From: Bacillus sp. AFS073361 | Lineage (GTDB): Bacteria; Bacillota; Bacilli; Bacillales; Cytobacillaceae | DNA: 64,000 nt | Assembly: GCF_002567005.1 (NCBI RefSeq) | Contig: NZ_NUZU01000038.1 | Coordinates: 80,348 to 144,347, forward strand | Direction of reading: 5' to 3' | Shown here: piece after piece, positions 9,986 to 20,705 of the stretch | How the letters are laid out: each line of letters begins with the position of its first letter | Numbering within the stretch: the first letter of the stretch is position 1 | The notes under the pieces: model-generated | What the model was told of the DNA's origin: nothing | Databases searched by the model: none | The model's input: the letters and a program-made list of their open reading frames with translations, nothing else | Made by a program: the position numbers and the translations under genes

Positions 9986-10090
9986 TAGTACCACTCCAAT
10001 CTAAGAGAAAGTATATCATATTTTATAAAAAAATAATTTCAAGAGTTGTAACCAAACGGGGTATTCCCTATTTAACTGCCCGGTGGGATC

Positions 10091-10160
10091 TCGCCAAGTT
10101 TGATGTTTATTTCGCCAAACTCTGGGGAGATTTCGCCAACTTTCACTTTTATTTCGCCAA
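10091..10160. repeat. Four-unit 21-nt phased repeat with TCGCCAA core
   Basis: The string TCGCCAA recurs at 10091, 10112, 10133 and 10154, exactly 21 nt apart each time, with mostly different bases between copies. The last three copies extend to TTTCGCCAA. It sits in the gap between yrrB and the mnmA terminator. The same period and a related TTCGC core occur at 38881-39109. Confidence 0.85.
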
Positions 10161-10176
10161 ACCCTTGAATTACCCA

Positions 10177-10209
10177 CAAAAAAACCTGATTCCATTTGAG
10201 GAATCAGGT
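10177..10209 (-). terminator. Terminator after mnmA
   Basis: On the minus strand ACCTGATTCC and GGAATCAGGT form a 10-bp stem with a short loop (10184-10209), followed by a run of T residues. It ends the cymR-iscS-mnmA transcript. Confidence 0.9.
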
Positions 10210-10215
10210 CTTCTA

Positions 10216-11340
<1,125 letters not shown>

Positions 11341-11371
11341 TCACCTCTCTATTGCCAAAAGCTTTACTAAA

Positions 11372-12514
11372 TTATTTTTTCAAACGAGAAACAATTCTTG
11401 CCGTTTCTTCCGCAGCCTTAACAACTTCTTCAATGGTTGTATTATAGCCAAAGCTGAACCGAATCGAATTAGTTAATCGTTCTGAGTTTTTTCCAAACAT
11501 GGCAACAAGCACGTGGGAAGGTTCAATTGAGCCCGCAGTGCAGGCTGAACCGCTCGATACAGCAATTCCCGCTAAATCAAGATTGACGAGCATTGCTTCC
11601 ACACTTGTCCCAGGAAAGCTTAAGTTTAATACATGTGGCAAAGAGTTATCAAGTAATCCGTTTATGTTAAATTCTACATCTAGCTCCCGAAGCTTATCAA
11701 TTAACGTTCGTTTCATTTCAAGGAATTGTTCGCGTTTTGCCTCACGATTTTCATTTGATATTAAAACAGCTTCATGAAAACCAACTATTGAGGCAATATT
11801 CTCCGTCCCTGCCCGTCTTTTTCGTTCTTGCTCACCACCGAAGGAACGTGGAGAAAGCTTAATATTAGATTTTGAAAAAAGGAAACCTACTCCTTTTGGT
11901 CCATTGATTTTATGGGCTGAGACAGATAATAAATCAATGAAACTTTGATTGACATCAATTTCTTCAACGCCATATGCTTGGACAGCATCCGTATGGAAGA
12001 TTGCTTGATGATCTTTTAATAACAGTCCAATCTCCGTTATTGGCTGGAGTGTCCCTACTTCGTTGTTACCGTACATAATCGACACTAATATGGTATCTTC
12101 TCTTAGTGCAGCTTGAAGGTCTGCCAACGAAATTTGGCCACGATCATCGACGGGTAAATAAGTGACCTCATATCCTAGTTTTTCTAATTTTTGGCAGGCA
12201 TGAAGGACAGCATGGTGCTCCACTTCAGTGGTGATTATATGTTTGCCCCTATGTTGATACGTTTCAGCGGCTCCAAATAACGCCATATTATCCGCTTCTG
12301 TTCCGCCGCTTGTAAAAATAATCTCGGTTTCCTTTGCACCAATGCTGCCTGCTAACACCGAACGGGCCTGGTCAATCAGGTGACGGGCTTCCCTCCCATA
12401 TGAATGGATGCTTGAAGGATTTCCGAAAGTTGATTGCATCACCTCAAGCATTTTTTCAATAACCATAGGATGCATAGGCGATGTTGCCGCATGGTCGAGA
12501 TAGATTCGTTCCAC
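11372..12514 (-). CDS. iscS: Cysteine desulfurase (YrvO/IscS type)
   Basis: A 380-residue class V aminotransferase-fold PLP enzyme that takes sulfur from cysteine. The PLP lysine is Lys202 (SVSAHKINGPKG) and the persulfide cysteine Cys325 (SSGSACTAGS). The best start is the GTG at 12512-12514 (MERIYLDHAAT), 5 nt after AAGGTG; an upstream ATG would give an atypical extension. It lies between cymR and mnmA and probably feeds MnmA. A second desulfurase, nifS, lies at 47.5 kb beside the nad genes. Confidence 0.95.
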   Translation of the reverse strand: MERIYLDHAATSPMHPMVIEKMLEVMQSTFGNPSSIHSYGREARHLIDQARSVLAGSIGAKETEIIFTSGGTEADNMALFGAAETYQHRGKHIITTEVEHHAVLHACQKLEKLGYEVTYLPVDDRGQISLADLQAALREDTILVSIMYGNNEVGTLQPITEIGLLLKDHQAIFHTDAVQAYGVEEIDVNQSFIDLLSVSAHKINGPKGVGFLFSKSNIKLSPRSFGGEQERKRRAGTENIASIVGFHEAVLISNENREAKREQFLEMKRTLIDKLRELDVEFNINGLLDNSLPHVLNLSFPGTSVEAMLVNLDLAGIAVSSGSACTAGSIEPSHVLVAMFGKNSERLTNSIRFSFGYNTTIEEVVKAAEETARIVSRLKK

Positions 12515-12559
12515 ATTTACACCTTCTATCAAAATAATTCTCAATGTTACTTTTTTACC

Positions 12560-12979
12560 CTAAATATAAAACATATATCCTTCTGGCGTTTCGTCATTAC
12601 TATGATTCGCTAGGTCCTCTAAGGTCGTGTTGTCCAACACATCCTTAATAGCATCCCGAATTCGAATCCACAATTCCCGCTTAGCGGGTTCTTCATCTTC
12701 TATCCCTTCCACTGGGGCAATTGGTCCCTCTAATACACGGATCACATCACCTGCAGTAATTTTGGATGGGATGTTGGTTAGGATATAGCCGCCGTACGCA
12801 CCACGAATACTTTTTACTAAACCCGCATTACGCAATGGGGCTATCAATTGTTCTAAATAATGTTCGGATAAATCATTCGCTTGTGCAATTGTTTTTAATG
12901 ATATTGGACCCTCGCCGTGCTTTTTGGCAAGTTCAATCATAATCGTTAAACCATAGCGACCCTTTGTTGATATTTTCAT
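12560..12979 (-). CDS. cymR: Rrf2-family cysteine metabolism repressor CymR
   Basis: A 139-residue winged-helix regulator of the Rrf2 family. The N-terminus MKISTKGRYGLTIMIELA and the recognition region LSEHYLEQLIAPLRNAGL are typical. It lacks the three-cysteine cluster of IscR-type iron-sulfur members, as expected of CymR, which senses O-acetylserine through CysK. It heads the cymR-iscS-mnmA cluster as in B. subtilis. A TATAAT at 13043-13048 on the minus strand may be its -10 box, but no good -35 is visible. Confidence 0.92.
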   Translation of the reverse strand: MKISTKGRYGLTIMIELAKKHGEGPISLKTIAQANDLSEHYLEQLIAPLRNAGLVKSIRGAYGGYILTNIPSKITAGDVIRVLEGPIAPVEGIEDEEPAKRELWIRIRDAIKDVLDNTTLEDLANHSNDETPEGYMFYI

Positions 12980-13142
12980 ATCGCACCTCTATTCGTATCT
13001 ATAAAATTTAATTTAAAATCCATAGTAATTTGATAGGCATTAATTATATCATATTCTTCTTTAATATGCTTTTTCAACGGAAAATGGTAAAGTAAGGCTA
13101 TATATAGTTAGATTGTTATTCGAATTTTGGAGAGATGTAACC

Positions 13143-14414
13143 ATGCAGCAAAAGCCTTTAGCGTTTCGGATGCGGCCTAGAACAATTGAAGAAGTTGTCG
13201 GGCAGCAGCATTTGGTTGGCGATGGAAAAATCATATCAAGAATGGTGAAGGCAAAACAACTGACCTCGATGATTTTATATGGTCCGCCCGGTATAGGCAA
13301 AACATCCATTGCCAGTGCAATTGCCGGCAGCACCAAATATGCCTTTCGGACACTTAACGCCGTCACGAATAATAAAAAGGATATGGAAATTGTTGCCGCC
13401 GAGGCAAAAATGTCAGGAAAAGTCATTTTGCTTCTTGATGAGGTCCATCGTTTAGATAAAGGGAAGCAGGATTTTTTATTACCTTACTTAGAAAACGGTA
13501 TGATCGTCTTAATTGGCGCCACCACCAGTAATCCGTATCACGCCATTAACCCAGCAATCAGGAGCCGCTGTCAGATCTTCGAGTTAAAACCACCTACACC
13601 TGATGAAGTAAAATTGGCATTACATCGTGCCCTCGAGGATGAGGAACGTGGATTCGGAAAGATAAAAGTAGAAATGGCCAATGAAGCCCTGCTGCATTTT
13701 GCCCAGGGATCCAATGGGGACGTAAGAAGTTCTCTAAATGCCTTAGAATTAGCTGTATTGTCCACGGATAAAGACGAAAATGGGGTCATTCATATCGACG
13801 TGGAAACCGCTGAAGAATGTTTGCAAAAAAAGAGCCTCGTTGCCGATAAGGACGGGGATGGGCATTATGATGTCCTCTCTGCCTTTCAAAAGTCGATCCG
13901 CGGGAGCGATGTCAACGCTGCACTCCATTATCTCGGCCGCTTAATCGAAGCAGGAGACCTGCCAAGTATCAGCCGTAGATTGATCGTGATCGCCTATGAA
14001 GATGTCGGATTAGCTAATCCAACAGTTGGTGCACGCACGTTAGCTGCGATTGAAACGGCTGAGAGAATTGGCTTTCCGGAGGCAAGAATTCCCCTAGCCA
14101 ATGCGGTGATTGAATTATGTTTGTCACCTAAATCAAACTCGGCTGTTTTGGCTATTCAGGCTGCACTCGAAGATATCCAAAAAGGCATCGTTGGCGAAGT
14201 ACCTGACCATCTAAAGGATGCCCATTATAAAGGAGCAAAGGAACTAGGCAGAGGAATCGACTACAAGTACCCACACGACTACGAGAACGGCTGGGTTCCA
14301 CAGCAATATCTACCCGATCGATTAAAACACAAACAATACTACCAACCAAAGAAAACCGGAAAATTCGAACAAGCCCTTGCAATCGTATACGAAAAGTTAA
14401 CAAGGAAAAAATAG
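13143..14414 (+). CDS. rarA: Replication-associated recombination protein A (RarA/MgsA)
   Basis: A 423-residue AAA+ ATPase of the RarA/MgsA/WRNIP1 family that acts at stalled replication forks. Walker A GPPGIGKT is near residue 50 and Walker B LLLDEVHR near 100, followed by a sensor region (IGATTSNPYHAINPAIRSRC) and the C-terminal tetramerisation domain. The start is the ATG at 13143 after GGAGAG; the reading frame is open 10 codons further upstream without a comparable site. It diverges from cymR and ends in a strong inverted repeat. Confidence 0.95.
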   Translation: MQQKPLAFRMRPRTIEEVVGQQHLVGDGKIISRMVKAKQLTSMILYGPPGIGKTSIASAIAGSTKYAFRTLNAVTNNKKDMEIVAAEAKMSGKVILLLDEVHRLDKGKQDFLLPYLENGMIVLIGATTSNPYHAINPAIRSRCQIFELKPPTPDEVKLALHRALEDEERGFGKIKVEMANEALLHFAQGSNGDVRSSLNALELAVLSTDKDENGVIHIDVETAEECLQKKSLVADKDGDGHYDVLSAFQKSIRGSDVNAALHYLGRLIEAGDLPSISRRLIVIAYEDVGLANPTVGARTLAAIETAERIGFPEARIPLANAVIELCLSPKSNSAVLAIQAALEDIQKGIVGEVPDHLKDAHYKGAKELGRGIDYKYPHDYENGWVPQQYLPDRLKHKQYYQPKKTGKFEQALAIVYEKLTRKK

Positions 14415-14458
14415 GGTGTCAGGCACCATGTGAATTCTTCACATGGTGCCTGACACCC
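14414..14458. repeat. Perfect 21-bp inverted repeat of the GTGTCAGGCACC type, acting as terminator
   Basis: The arms 14414-14434 and 14438-14458 are perfectly complementary over 21 bp with a 3-nt loop and begin GGGTGTCAGGCACC. A T-rich run follows on the plus strand and another on the minus strand, so it can terminate both rarA and the opposing ABC permease gene. Its first base is the last base of the rarA stop codon. The motif is one I recognise as recurring between genes in Bacillaceae genomes. Confidence 0.92.
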
Positions 14459-14467
14459 TTTTCTTTT

Positions 14468-15412
14468 TTATGAGGCCACATCACGTTTCTTAAAGACGGT
14501 GAAGGCAAAGAATTGGAATACCGCGAAGTAGATGAGTAACATGATGACTGAGAATGTCATTGACATCCCTTCGACCATAGGTGTCCCTTCTACATATTGC
14601 ATAAGGTTTGTGTTTGCAAACAAGATGTATTTAGCCCAGCTAAATTTAAGAGACAATAGGACAGTAAATTGAGCCCCTGTGAACAATAAAAATAATGATA
14701 AGCCGATGGCTAAGGAACTGTTCCGGAATACAGATGAAATCATGAATGCCATCGTCGCTAACATAATCGTATCAATGGAACTTAATCCGTAATAGATTAA
14801 CAAGTGAATAACAATCGGTTGTTCCGTTACTTGGCCATTAGAATAATTTAGATATGGAATAGCTTGGTCTGGCATTCCAAAAAGAAGTGCGCCTAGCAAA
14901 GCCGAGAAAACAAATAAAATGCCAAGCATTAATAACGCGAACAATAAGACAGTCAAATATTTCGAGATCAATATCTTGTTCCGGTTGATTGGTCGTATTA
15001 ATAACAATTTGATGGTTCCCCAGTTGAATTCACTGGCGACAATTCCAGCTGAAATGATAATTGTAAATAATCCAGGCAGGATTATCAGTTGGGACGCATC
15101 TTTTACAAATGTCCAGACATTATATTTTTCGTGAAAGGGGATATGATGCTTGATACGGTAATCATTTATTGCGATTTCCTCTTTATAAAATTGCTTTTCC
15201 AGCTTTGAAGAGCTTTGTTCCATCTGCTTCTTTAATGCGTCATTTTCCTGCTGTAATGTCTGTTCCCAATTTTTATCGATGCTGAAATCTTTTTCTTGAT
15301 ACTTATGAAAAATACCAAAGGCAGCAGTTATTACAACAAGAATGGCGATCATTACATAGGTTCCAGGTCGTTTAAAGATTTTCATCCATTCATTTTTAAT
15401 TAAATTAACCAC
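14468..15412 (-). CDS. ABC-2 type transporter permease
   Basis: A 314-residue membrane subunit with one N-terminal helix (about 19-36), a coiled, charged extracytoplasmic segment (about 45-110), and about five further helices to the C-terminus, the layout of ABC-2 exporters that act on antibiotics or peptides. It starts with a GTG that overlaps the stop of the ATPase gene by 8 nt, so the two form one unit. The substrate is unknown. In B. subtilis rarA and tcdA are adjacent, so this pair appears to be an insertion relative to that order. Confidence 0.88.
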   Translation of the reverse strand: MVNLIKNEWMKIFKRPGTYVMIAILVVITAAFGIFHKYQEKDFSIDKNWEQTLQQENDALKKQMEQSSSKLEKQFYKEEIAINDYRIKHHIPFHEKYNVWTFVKDASQLIILPGLFTIIISAGIVASEFNWGTIKLLLIRPINRNKILISKYLTVLLFALLMLGILFVFSALLGALLFGMPDQAIPYLNYSNGQVTEQPIVIHLLIYYGLSSIDTIMLATMAFMISSVFRNSSLAIGLSLFLLFTGAQFTVLLSLKFSWAKYILFANTNLMQYVEGTPMVEGMSMTFSVIMLLIYFAVFQFFAFTVFKKRDVAS

Positions 15413-16334
15413 GGTTTGGCACCCCCTTTTCGGTTGTCAATTCAAGGAAACGATCTTCTAATGTCTTCGCAACTTCCCTGATTCCATAAACCTGAATATC
15501 CTCCGTTACGAAAGTTTTAATTAGTGTAGGAATTTGTTCCTTTGGAAGTTCGATCGTTATTCCATTCCTAGAAAGGTTCGCTCGAGCATTGGGAAAGTGA
15601 ACACCAATCAGCTGTAAGGCTTTATCAGCGGGGACTACTTCCAGTTCATGGGTCGTTTCAGAAGCACCGTGAACAAGTTCCTGGACAAGCTGTACATCAA
15701 TTAAGCGGCCACTTTGGATAATGCCAATCCGATCACACATCATTTCCATTTCGGAAAGCAGATGGCTTGAAACAATCACAGCTAGATTTTTTTCACGTGC
15801 TAAGAGACGGACATAGTCGCGGATCTCTCGGATACCAGCGGGATCCAATCCATTTGTTGGTTCGTCCAAAATCAAGACTTGAGGGTCATGTAAGAGGCAC
15901 TGAGCCAATCCTAGTCTTTGGCGCATTCCTAGTGAATAGGTTTTTACCTTATCGTGAATCCGATCAGTTAATCCTACTAGTTCTACTATTTCAGCAATCT
16001 TCTCTTTGGAAATACCATTTGCCATTCTGGCATAGTGAATCAAATTTTGGTACCCCGTCAAAAATTTATACATTTCTGGGTTCTCTACAATTGCTCCGAT
16101 ATGACGAACAGCCTCTTCAAAATTAGTCTTTATGCTGGAACCGCCAACCTCGATGTCTCCAGATGTAATCGCCATTAACCCTACGATCATTCGAATTGTC
16201 GTTGTTTTTCCTGCGCCATTTGGACCTAAAAAGCCAAATACCTCTCCTTTATTTACTTGAAAGCTAATGTTATCTATAATGGTTCGACCTTTAATTACCT
16301 TCGTTACATTTTTCAACTCAACAATTTTTTCCAA
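15405..16334 (-). CDS. ABC transporter ATP-binding protein
   Basis: About 309 residues of an ABC ATPase of the BcrA/multidrug exporter type. Walker A is GPNGAGKTT near residue 38, the signature is YSLGMRQRLGLAQ, Walker B is VLILDEPTNGLD and the H-loop is VSSHLLSEME. A C-terminal domain of about 90 residues follows. I place the start at a TTG (LEKIVELKNV) spaced after GAGGAGAG; the GTG five codons earlier overlaps that site, so the start is uncertain by five codons. It is coupled to the permease gene. Confidence 0.9.
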   Translation of the reverse strand: MEKIVELKNVTKVIKGRTIIDNISFQVNKGEVFGFLGPNGAGKTTTIRMIVGLMAITSGDIEVGGSSIKTNFEEAVRHIGAIVENPEMYKFLTGYQNLIHYARMANGISKEKIAEIVELVGLTDRIHDKVKTYSLGMRQRLGLAQCLLHDPQVLILDEPTNGLDPAGIREIRDYVRLLAREKNLAVIVSSHLLSEMEMMCDRIGIIQSGRLIDVQLVQELVHGASETTHELEVVPADKALQLIGVHFPNARANLSRNGITIELPKEQIPTLIKTFVTEDIQVYGIREVAKTLEDRFLELTTEKGVPNRG

Positions 16335-16416
16335 ACTCTCTCTCCTCACTATGTATTCTCACACTAGTTTATCTTATTCTAGAAAAATTTACCTCCCTAA
16401 AACTTTAAAATATAAG

Positions 16417-16446
16417 AAAAACCCCAAACCAATTAAAGTTTCAGGG
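16417..16446 (-). terminator. Terminator after tcdA
   Basis: On the minus strand an imperfect stem (CCCTGAAAC with GTTTGGGG) is followed by TTTTTCTT, directly downstream of the tcdA stop. Confidence 0.65.
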
Positions 16447-16459
16447 CTCCATCAAAAGC

Positions 16460-17227
16460 TTATTTCTCATCTGATACACGTTGAATTTTGATGCTGCTTA
16501 ATAATTGTCGCACCACATAGCTTGCCATAATCAAACCAGCAGCAGACGGAACAAAGGCGTTTGATGCTGGCGGCATTTGCGCTTTGCGGATGGGTGCATT
16601 TTCATTTCCTACTTCTTTTTTAATATCTTCACGAATCACAATCGGGCTTTCATCAGAGAACACAACAGGTATTCCTTTGTGGATTCGTTCCTTCCGCAGT
16701 TTTGTACGGATGACTTTGGCAATCGGATCCGTATGGGTCTTTGAAATATCCGCAATTTTAAAACGGGTTGGGTCCATTTTATTGGCTGCTCCCATACTTG
16801 AAATGATTGGAATATTCCTTTTTAAACATTCCTTCATTAAATGTATTTTATAAATAATCGTATCTGAAGCATCAACCACAAAATCTAAATTATGGCTAAA
16901 AATTTGTTCATAAGTCTCTTCTGTATAAAACATTTTTAAGGAAATAACTTCGCAGTCAGGATTAATATCTCGAATCCGCTCTTCCATAATTTCCACTTTC
17001 GGCCTTCCAACAGTGGAAAGCAATGCGATCAACTGGCGGTTGATATTGGTAATATCCACATCGTCTTTATCTATTAAAATTAACCGTCCGACGCCTGAAC
17101 GGGCCAATGCTTCGGCTGCAAAAGAACCGACACCGCCGATACCTAAAACAGCGACCGTACTGTTCTTCATAATTTCTAGGCCTTCTTTACCGATGGCTAG
17201 TTCGTTCCGTGAAAATTGATGCAACAT
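16460..17227 (-). CDS. tcdA: tRNA threonylcarbamoyladenosine dehydratase
   Basis: A 255-residue E1-like (ThiF/MoeB superfamily) enzyme, TcdA, that cyclises t6A37 to ct6A in ANN-decoding tRNAs using ATP. The nucleotide-binding GIGGVGSFAAEALARSG is near residues 28-44, followed by DKDDVDITNINRQ. The start is the ATG at 17225-17227 (MLHQFSRNELA), 6 nt after GGAGTG; the frame stays open about 50 codons upstream, but that stretch overlaps the 6S RNA region. The homologue in B. subtilis is yrvM. Confidence 0.94.
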   Translation of the reverse strand: MLHQFSRNELAIGKEGLEIMKNSTVAVLGIGGVGSFAAEALARSGVGRLILIDKDDVDITNINRQLIALLSTVGRPKVEIMEERIRDINPDCEVISLKMFYTEETYEQIFSHNLDFVVDASDTIIYKIHLMKECLKRNIPIISSMGAANKMDPTRFKIADISKTHTDPIAKVIRTKLRKERIHKGIPVVFSDESPIVIREDIKKEVGNENAPIRKAQMPPASNAFVPSAAGLIMASYVVRQLLSSIKIQRVSDEK

Positions 17228-17337
17228 GATGTTCACTCCAATTATAAATTCGTTATGTTTCTTTTTCCCGATTAAAAATATATCATACACTCCATCAAAA
17301 ACAAGCATCTTGATAGGATGAATCAAGTAAAAAGCAA

Positions 17338-17369
17338 AATAAAACCTCCCGAAATCTACAGGAGGTTGA
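17338..17369 (-). terminator. Terminator after 6S RNA
   Basis: AACCTCC and GGGAGGTT form a stem around TGTAGATTTC, followed on the minus strand by a T-rich stretch (TTTTATTTT). Confidence 0.8.
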
Positions 17370-17382
17370 GCATTTTGCAATT

Positions 17383-17591
17383 GAAAAGAGTCCCAATTAT
17401 GCCGTCACTTTTAACATCCTTAGTTTTGATCCCGCATTCAGCAGGGGGGTGCCCTGTTCCCGAAATTGTAAGTCCCCTTACCCGTATAAGAGTGGGGCAT
17501 TTACGCAATCAGGAAACTCTAGACTCCCGAATAATTAATGTTCGGTCAAAACTTCAGGCAACGCAACGTACATCTCAGGACTCTTCTTTGT
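17383..17591 (-). ncRNA. ssrS: 6S RNA (6S-1, bsrA-like)
   Basis: An untranslated, strongly transcribed-looking unit between aspS and tcdA, the site of 6S-1 (bsrA) in B. subtilis. Its ends form a closing stem: GAAGAGTCC at the 5' side (around 17580-17588) pairs with GGGACTCTTTTC at the 3' side (around 17383-17394), leaving a long rod of about 200 nt with a central region containing TTTTGACCGAAC. It has its own promoter and a terminator. 6S RNA mimics an open promoter and sequesters sigma-A RNA polymerase. The call rests on position, fold and motif; exact ends are estimates. Confidence 0.85.
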
Positions 17592-17598
17592 TGCTTTT

Positions 17599-17627
17599 AT
17601 AATAGCATATTGAAAATCCGGATTCAA
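17599..17627 (-). promoter_or_regulatory. Promoter of the 6S RNA
   Basis: On the minus strand TTGAAT (17622-17627) and TATTAT (17599-17604) are separated by 17 nt, placing the transcript start near 17592, just ahead of the closing stem. Confidence 0.7.
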
Positions 17628-17650
17628 GGATTCATGAAAGCGAATTCCTG

Positions 17651-19420
17651 CTATTTTTTAACATTTAGTGACAGATGTAATTCCTTCAATTGGGCCTCAG
17701 AAACTTCCCCAGGAGCATCCGTTAACAAGCAGCTGGCACTAGCAGTCTTAGGAAATGCAATGGTATCTCTTAGGTTGGTGCTTCCAGCAAGAAGCATAAC
17801 CAATCGGTCCAATCCAAGCGCGATCCCGCCGTGTGGTGGTGTTCCATACTCAAACGCATTCAATAAGAAACCGAATTGCTCATTGGCTTGTTCCGGTGTA
17901 AATCCAAGAATGTTAAACATTTTTTCTTGGATCGGACGCTCGAATATACGAAGGGATCCGCCGCCAAGCTCATATCCATTTAAGACAATATCATAGGCCT
18001 GTGCACGGACTTTTGACGGGTCAGAATCTAAATATTCAAGGTCTTCCCTAAATGGCATCGTAAACGGATGGTGAGCCGCGTAATAACGTCCTTCCTCCTC
18101 ATCGTACTCAAGAAGCGGCCAGTCCGTTACCCATAAGAAATTGAATAAACTTGGGTCAATTAAATCTAAATCCCTGGCCAACTTTTGGCGAAGGGCACCT
18201 AAAGCATCGGCGACAACCTTTTTCTTGTCAGCAACAAATAAAAGTAAATCTCCTTCTGTTGCTTCAAGGGTCGCTTTAAGTGCTTGGGCATCCTCTTCTA
18301 AGAAGAATTTAGCAATCGGACCTTTTAGCCCTTCAGAATCGACTTTTAGCCACGCAAGCCCCTTCGCGCCATATACAGCAACGAACTCTGTTAAGGCATC
18401 AATGTCTTTACGTGAGTAATTGTCAGCGGCACCTTTCACATTGATTGCTTTTACTTGGCCTCCATTTGCAACTGCCGATGCAAATACTTTAAAGCCTGAA
18501 TCCTTAACAATTTCAGAAAGATCGACGAGCTCTAATCCAAAACGAGTATCAGGTTTATCCGAGCCATAACGGCTCATTGCCTCGTCATAGGTCATCCGAG
18601 GGAATGCATCAGGCAGGTCTACACCTTTTACTTCTTTCATTAACTTTGTCATCATCTTTTCCATCATGCCCATGATATCTTCCTGGCTTAAAAAGCTTGT
18701 CTCGATATCGATTTGGGTAAATTCTGGCTGACGGTCAGCACGTAAATCCTCATCGCGGAAGCAGCGTGCAATTTGGTAATAACGTTCAATGCCGCCGACC
18801 ATGAGCAATTGTTTAAACAGTTGTGGTGATTGCGGCAGGGCATAAAACTCGCCTGGATGAACACGGCTTGGTACTAAATAATCCCGTGCTCCCTCAGGGG
18901 TACTTTTTGTCAAAATAGGTGTTTCAATATCTAAGAAGCCTTCTCCATCAAGATAATCTCTGATTTGCTTGGTCACTTGATGACGCATCTTTAGGGTTTC
19001 AAAAATAACCGGACGACGGAAATCAAGGTAACGGTATTTTAAGCGGACATCTTCAGATGCATCGGTTTTATCAGAAATCATAAATGGCGGTGTCTTTGCT
19101 TCATTAATGATTGTTACTTTTTCTGCCTGCACTTCAATTTTTCCAGTTTTCAGGTTATCATTGAAGGTAGCTGCCTCGCGCGCTACAACAGTTCCAACTA
19201 TATCTAAAACATACTCGTTACGGATTGTTTCAGCAATTTGCAATGCTTCTTGTGATAAATCCGGATTAAAAACTACTTGAACAATCCCTGAACGGTCGCG
19301 GAGATCAATAAAAATTAATCCGCCAAGGTCACGTCTTTTTTGGACCCAACCCTTCAATGTTATTTTTTCACCGACTGCTGATTCTGGGACTTCCCCACAA
19401 AAATATGATCTGCCAAACAT
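17651..19420 (-). CDS. aspS: Aspartyl-tRNA synthetase
   Basis: A 589-residue class II synthetase. An N-terminal OB anticodon-binding domain (about 1-110) is followed by the catalytic core with motif 2 [19 protein letters not shown] near residue 220, the bacterial GAD insertion (about 290-420), and motif 3 [15 protein letters not shown] near 545. It starts 13 nt after hisS and is probably expressed from the hisS T-box leader. Whether it is discriminating or accepts Asn tRNA cannot be told with confidence. Confidence 0.97.
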   Translation of the reverse strand: MFGRSYFCGEVPESAVGEKITLKGWVQKRRDLGGLIFIDLRDRSGIVQVVFNPDLSQEALQIAETIRNEYVLDIVGTVVAREAATFNDNLKTGKIEVQAEKVTIINEAKTPPFMISDKTDASEDVRLKYRYLDFRRPVIFETLKMRHQVTKQIRDYLDGEGFLDIETPILTKSTPEGARDYLVPSRVHPGEFYALPQSPQLFKQLLMVGGIERYYQIARCFRDEDLRADRQPEFTQIDIETSFLSQEDIMGMMEKMMTKLMKEVKGVDLPDAFPRMTYDEAMSRYGSDKPDTRFGLELVDLSEIVKDSGFKVFASAVANGGQVKAINVKGAADNYSRKDIDALTEFVAVYGAKGLAWLKVDSEGLKGPIAKFFLEEDAQALKATLEATEGDLLLFVADKKKVVADALGALRQKLARDLDLIDPSLFNFLWVTDWPLLEYDEEEGRYYAAHHPFTMPFREDLEYLDSDPSKVRAQAYDIVLNGYELGGGSLRIFERPIQEKMFNILGFTPEQANEQFGFLLNAFEYGTPPHGGIALGLDRLVMLLAGSTNLRDTIAFPKTASASCLLTDAPGEVSEAQLKELHLSLNVKK

Positions 19421-19433
19421 AATTATCCCCCTC

Positions 19434-20705
19434 TTAATCCTGTAACTCTTGGAACTGTTTAATAAAAGTTGCTAAATCAATTTCTACTTGCTCACCTGTA
19501 GCCATATTTTTTACATTGATTTTATTATTTTTAAGTTCTTCATCACCTAAAACTGCTACAAACTTAGCTCTTAGACGGTCGGCTGCTTTAAATTGAGCTT
19601 TAATTTTCCGATCCAAATAATCTCTTTCTGCTGAGAAACCTGCACGACGCAGCTGCTGTAACAATCCAACGGTGTAATCCTTCGCTTCCTCCCCGAGTGC
19701 GGCAAGGTAACAATCAATGCCTTCGTTACCTGCAAGCTCAATCCCTTCTGCTTGGAGAGCCGCAATAAATCGTTCAATACTTAAAGCAAATCCGATACCT
19801 GGTGTTTCAGGTCCGCCAATTTCTTCAGCTAAACCATTGTAACGGCCTCCGCCGCATAACGTGGTGATCGCTCCAAATCCTTCAGCATTACTCATAATTT
19901 CAAATGCCGTGTGGTTGTAATAATCGAGTCCGCGAACTAAGTTGGCATCGACTTCGAAAGGAATATCCAATTGGGTTAAATACTTCTGTAATTTTTCAAA
20001 ATAATCCTTTGAAAAATCATTAAGGAATTCAAGAATCGATGGTGCTGTTTTCATCAATTCATGGTCGCGGTCCTGCTTACAATCCAAGATTCGGAGTGGA
20101 TTTTTCTCAAGTCGATTTTGACAATCATGACAAAACTCACCGATTCTTGGTTTGAAGTGATTGACAAGTGCATCGCGGTGAGCGCCGCGGCTTTCCTTAT
20201 CACCCAGGCTATTAATAATCAACTTCAGCTTTTTTAAACCCATTTCTTTATATAGGTTCATCGCAAGGGAAATGACTTCTGCATCAATGGCAGGGTCATT
20301 ACTTCCTAATGCTTCAATTCCGAATTGAACAAACTGGCGAAAGCGCCCTGCTTGTGGTCGTTCATATCGGAACATCGGTCCCATATAGTAAAGCTTGACC
20401 GGCTGATTAGCCAGCCCGAACATTTTTTTCTCCACATAAGAACGGACAACTGCTGCGGTACCTTCTGGTCGTAGGGTTAGACTACGTTTGCCGCGGTCTT
20501 CAAATGTATACATTTCTTTCTGAACGATATCTGTGCTATCGCCAACGCCTCTTGAAAAAAGATCTGTATGTTCGAATATTGGGGTGCGAATCTCTTTATA
20601 TTGATATTTCTCACAAAGTTCACGCGCTTTAGCTTCAATCAGTTGCCACTTTTCTACCTCTCCAGGTAAAATGTCTTGCGTTCCCCGAGGAATGCTAATG
20701 GACAT
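19434..20705 (-). CDS. hisS: Histidyl-tRNA synthetase
   Basis: A 423-residue class II synthetase that charges tRNA-His. The N-terminus is [10 protein letters not shown]; motif 2 includes [15 protein letters not shown] near residue 115; the histidine motifs are [14 protein letters not shown] near 260 and GGGRYNGL near 285; an anticodon-binding domain follows. It is the first gene after the T-box leader and is cotranscribed with aspS. Confidence 0.97.
   Translation of the reverse strand: MSISIPRGTQDILPGEVEKWQLIEAKARELCEKYQYKEIRTPIFEHTDLFSRGVGDSTDIVQKEMYTFEDRGKRSLTLRPEGTAAVVRSYVEKKMFGLANQPVKLYYMGPMFRYERPQAGRFRQFVQFGIEALGSNDPAIDAEVISLAMNLYKEMGLKKLKLIINSLGDKESRGAHRDALVNHFKPRIGEFCHDCQNRLEKNPLRILDCKQDRDHELMKTAPSILEFLNDFSKDYFEKLQKYLTQLDIPFEVDANLVRGLDYYNHTAFEIMSNAEGFGAITTLCGGGRYNGLAEEIGGPETPGIGFALSIERFIAALQAEGIELAGNEGIDCYLAALGEEAKDYTVGLLQQLRRAGFSAERDYLDRKIKAQFKAADRLRAKFVAVLGDEELKNNKINVKNMATGEQVEIDLATFIKQFQELQD

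Noticed and set aside
17228..17380. Longer tcdA starting near 17380
   Set aside because: The extension would start inside the 6S RNA terminator region; the ATG at 17227 has a good ribosome binding site and gives the usual length.
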